The position numbers and the translations under genes are program-made. Shown here in pieces: positions 42,215 to 42,599 of a stretch of 42,599 bases of DNA. The notes below the pieces were generated by a model. It was not told where the DNA came from. It did not search any database and saw only the letters and a list, made by a program, of their open reading frames with translations. This DNA is from Desulfomonile tiedjei (GTDB lineage Bacteria > Desulfobacterota > Desulfomonilia > Desulfomonilales > Desulfomonilaceae), in contig DYLG01000002.1 in NCBI GenBank assembly GCA_020722215.1, positions 1-42,599 on the forward strand, read 5' to 3'. The stretch's first letter is position 1, and each line of letters begins with the position of its first letter.

Positions 42215-42599
42215 ACCTGAACTCCACGGATTGGAATGAGTTGACAACAAGCGGTTACAGGGGATAGGAAAGTCCCCCTGAAGTTCATTACTAGCTGGAA
42301 GGGCTCTCGTCAATGAAAAAACCGATGCCCAACGGATCAGGAAGACATGCCGGGAGTGGGCTACGCTCAAGAGGCACACCGAAAAATGAAGATTCCGGGG
42401 CGTCTTGTATTGGCTTCGCCCGGATGGTGTCCGGGCACAATGAAAGGCTGCCGATTCGACGCGACGTGCGGGCGCGACTCAGGCGAGACTCTCCGGAGTC
42501 TTCCACGGGGGCGTTCAAATCGGAGATAAGCTATTGATATAGCAGGCCGATATGATTTGGTTAGTGTATGTATAGACGCTCCTCTACATCGCCGAGTTT
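42215..42599. other. Terminal gap, no recognised gene; one hairpin
   Basis: No convincing gene is seen in the last 385 bases. A 7-bp hairpin (gcccgga at 42418-42424, tccgggc at 42430-42436) is present without a T-run. This region should hold the promoter of the acyl-CoA dehydrogenase gene, but no clear site was found. A 60-codon plus-strand frame here lacks a ribosome binding site and homology. Confidence 0.4.

Noticed and set aside
42347-42529. 60-codon plus-strand frame at the window end
   Set aside because: No ribosome binding site, no homology, and it overlaps an intergenic hairpin.
1-42599. CRISPR array, tRNA, rRNA, prophage or insertion sequence
   Set aside because: No regularly spaced repeats, cloverleaf sequences, rRNA motifs, integrase or transposase genes were recognised by reading.

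Overview
The window looks like chromosome from an anaerobic Gram-negative bacterium, most likely a deltaproteobacterium (Desulfobacterota, sulfate reducer or syntroph type). The reasons are a carbon monoxide dehydrogenase locus, a Tat-exported DUF362 protein paired with a NapH/NapG-type polyferredoxin, a MEMO-family protein next to rpoD and dnaG, an acyl-CoA dehydrogenase, penicillin-binding protein 1C and a predicted outer-membrane barrel. GC content looks like the mid-50s per cent by eye. The lineage is an inference. No rRNA, tRNA, insertion sequence, integrase or CRISPR array was recognised.

Layout. 1-480: a cluster of short hairpin repeats beside the C-terminal remnant of a KefB-type potassium/proton antiporter. 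549-4859 (minus): phosphate transporter pit, its DUF47 partner and pbpC. 5027-6694 (minus): tlyA and two uncharacterised envelope proteins. 6979-9471 (plus): a decaying CO-dehydrogenase operon. cooS carries two frameshifts, and cooF is cut and joined out of frame to the end of a flavin oxidoreductase gene. 9497-10098: an MntA/HepT (MNT/HEPN) toxin-antitoxin pair whose hepT has lost its C-terminal tail through a frameshift. 10267-11117 (minus): two small hypothetical genes. 11561-14227: an M16 peptidase, then a LemA-like gene (minus).

15105-17734: a Tat-exported DUF362 protein, translationally coupled to a large membrane polyferredoxin that fuses NapH-like and NapG-like halves. 17859-19778: a Ser/Thr protein kinase with an N-terminal repeat region and a zinc-ribbon-like insert. 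19837-22236 (minus): a PAS-PAS-GGDEF diguanylate cyclase and a DUF192 protein. 22494-25643: an MrfA-type helicase fused to an MrfB-like exonuclease domain, with its own promoter and an AT-rich palindrome in the leader. 25644-28152 (minus): an outer-membrane barrel candidate and a trypsin/PDZ protease.

28201-33108 (minus): dnaG, rpoD and a MEMO-family gene whose start codon overlaps the rpoD stop. 33310-37370 (minus): mutS2, hisF and hisA. 37444-38347 (minus): two proline-rich secreted paralogues forming one transcription unit that ends in a strong terminator directly before hisA. 38851-42214 (minus): a FabG-type reductase, an XRE-cupin regulator and an acyl-CoA dehydrogenase.

Most of the window is ordinary housekeeping. 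The points that stand out are the cluster of broken genes between 8.2 and 10.1 kb, the helicase-exonuclease fusion, the Tat/polyferredoxin module and the proline-rich secreted pair. Frameshifts were inferred by comparing reading frames with remembered family sequences, not by alignment.
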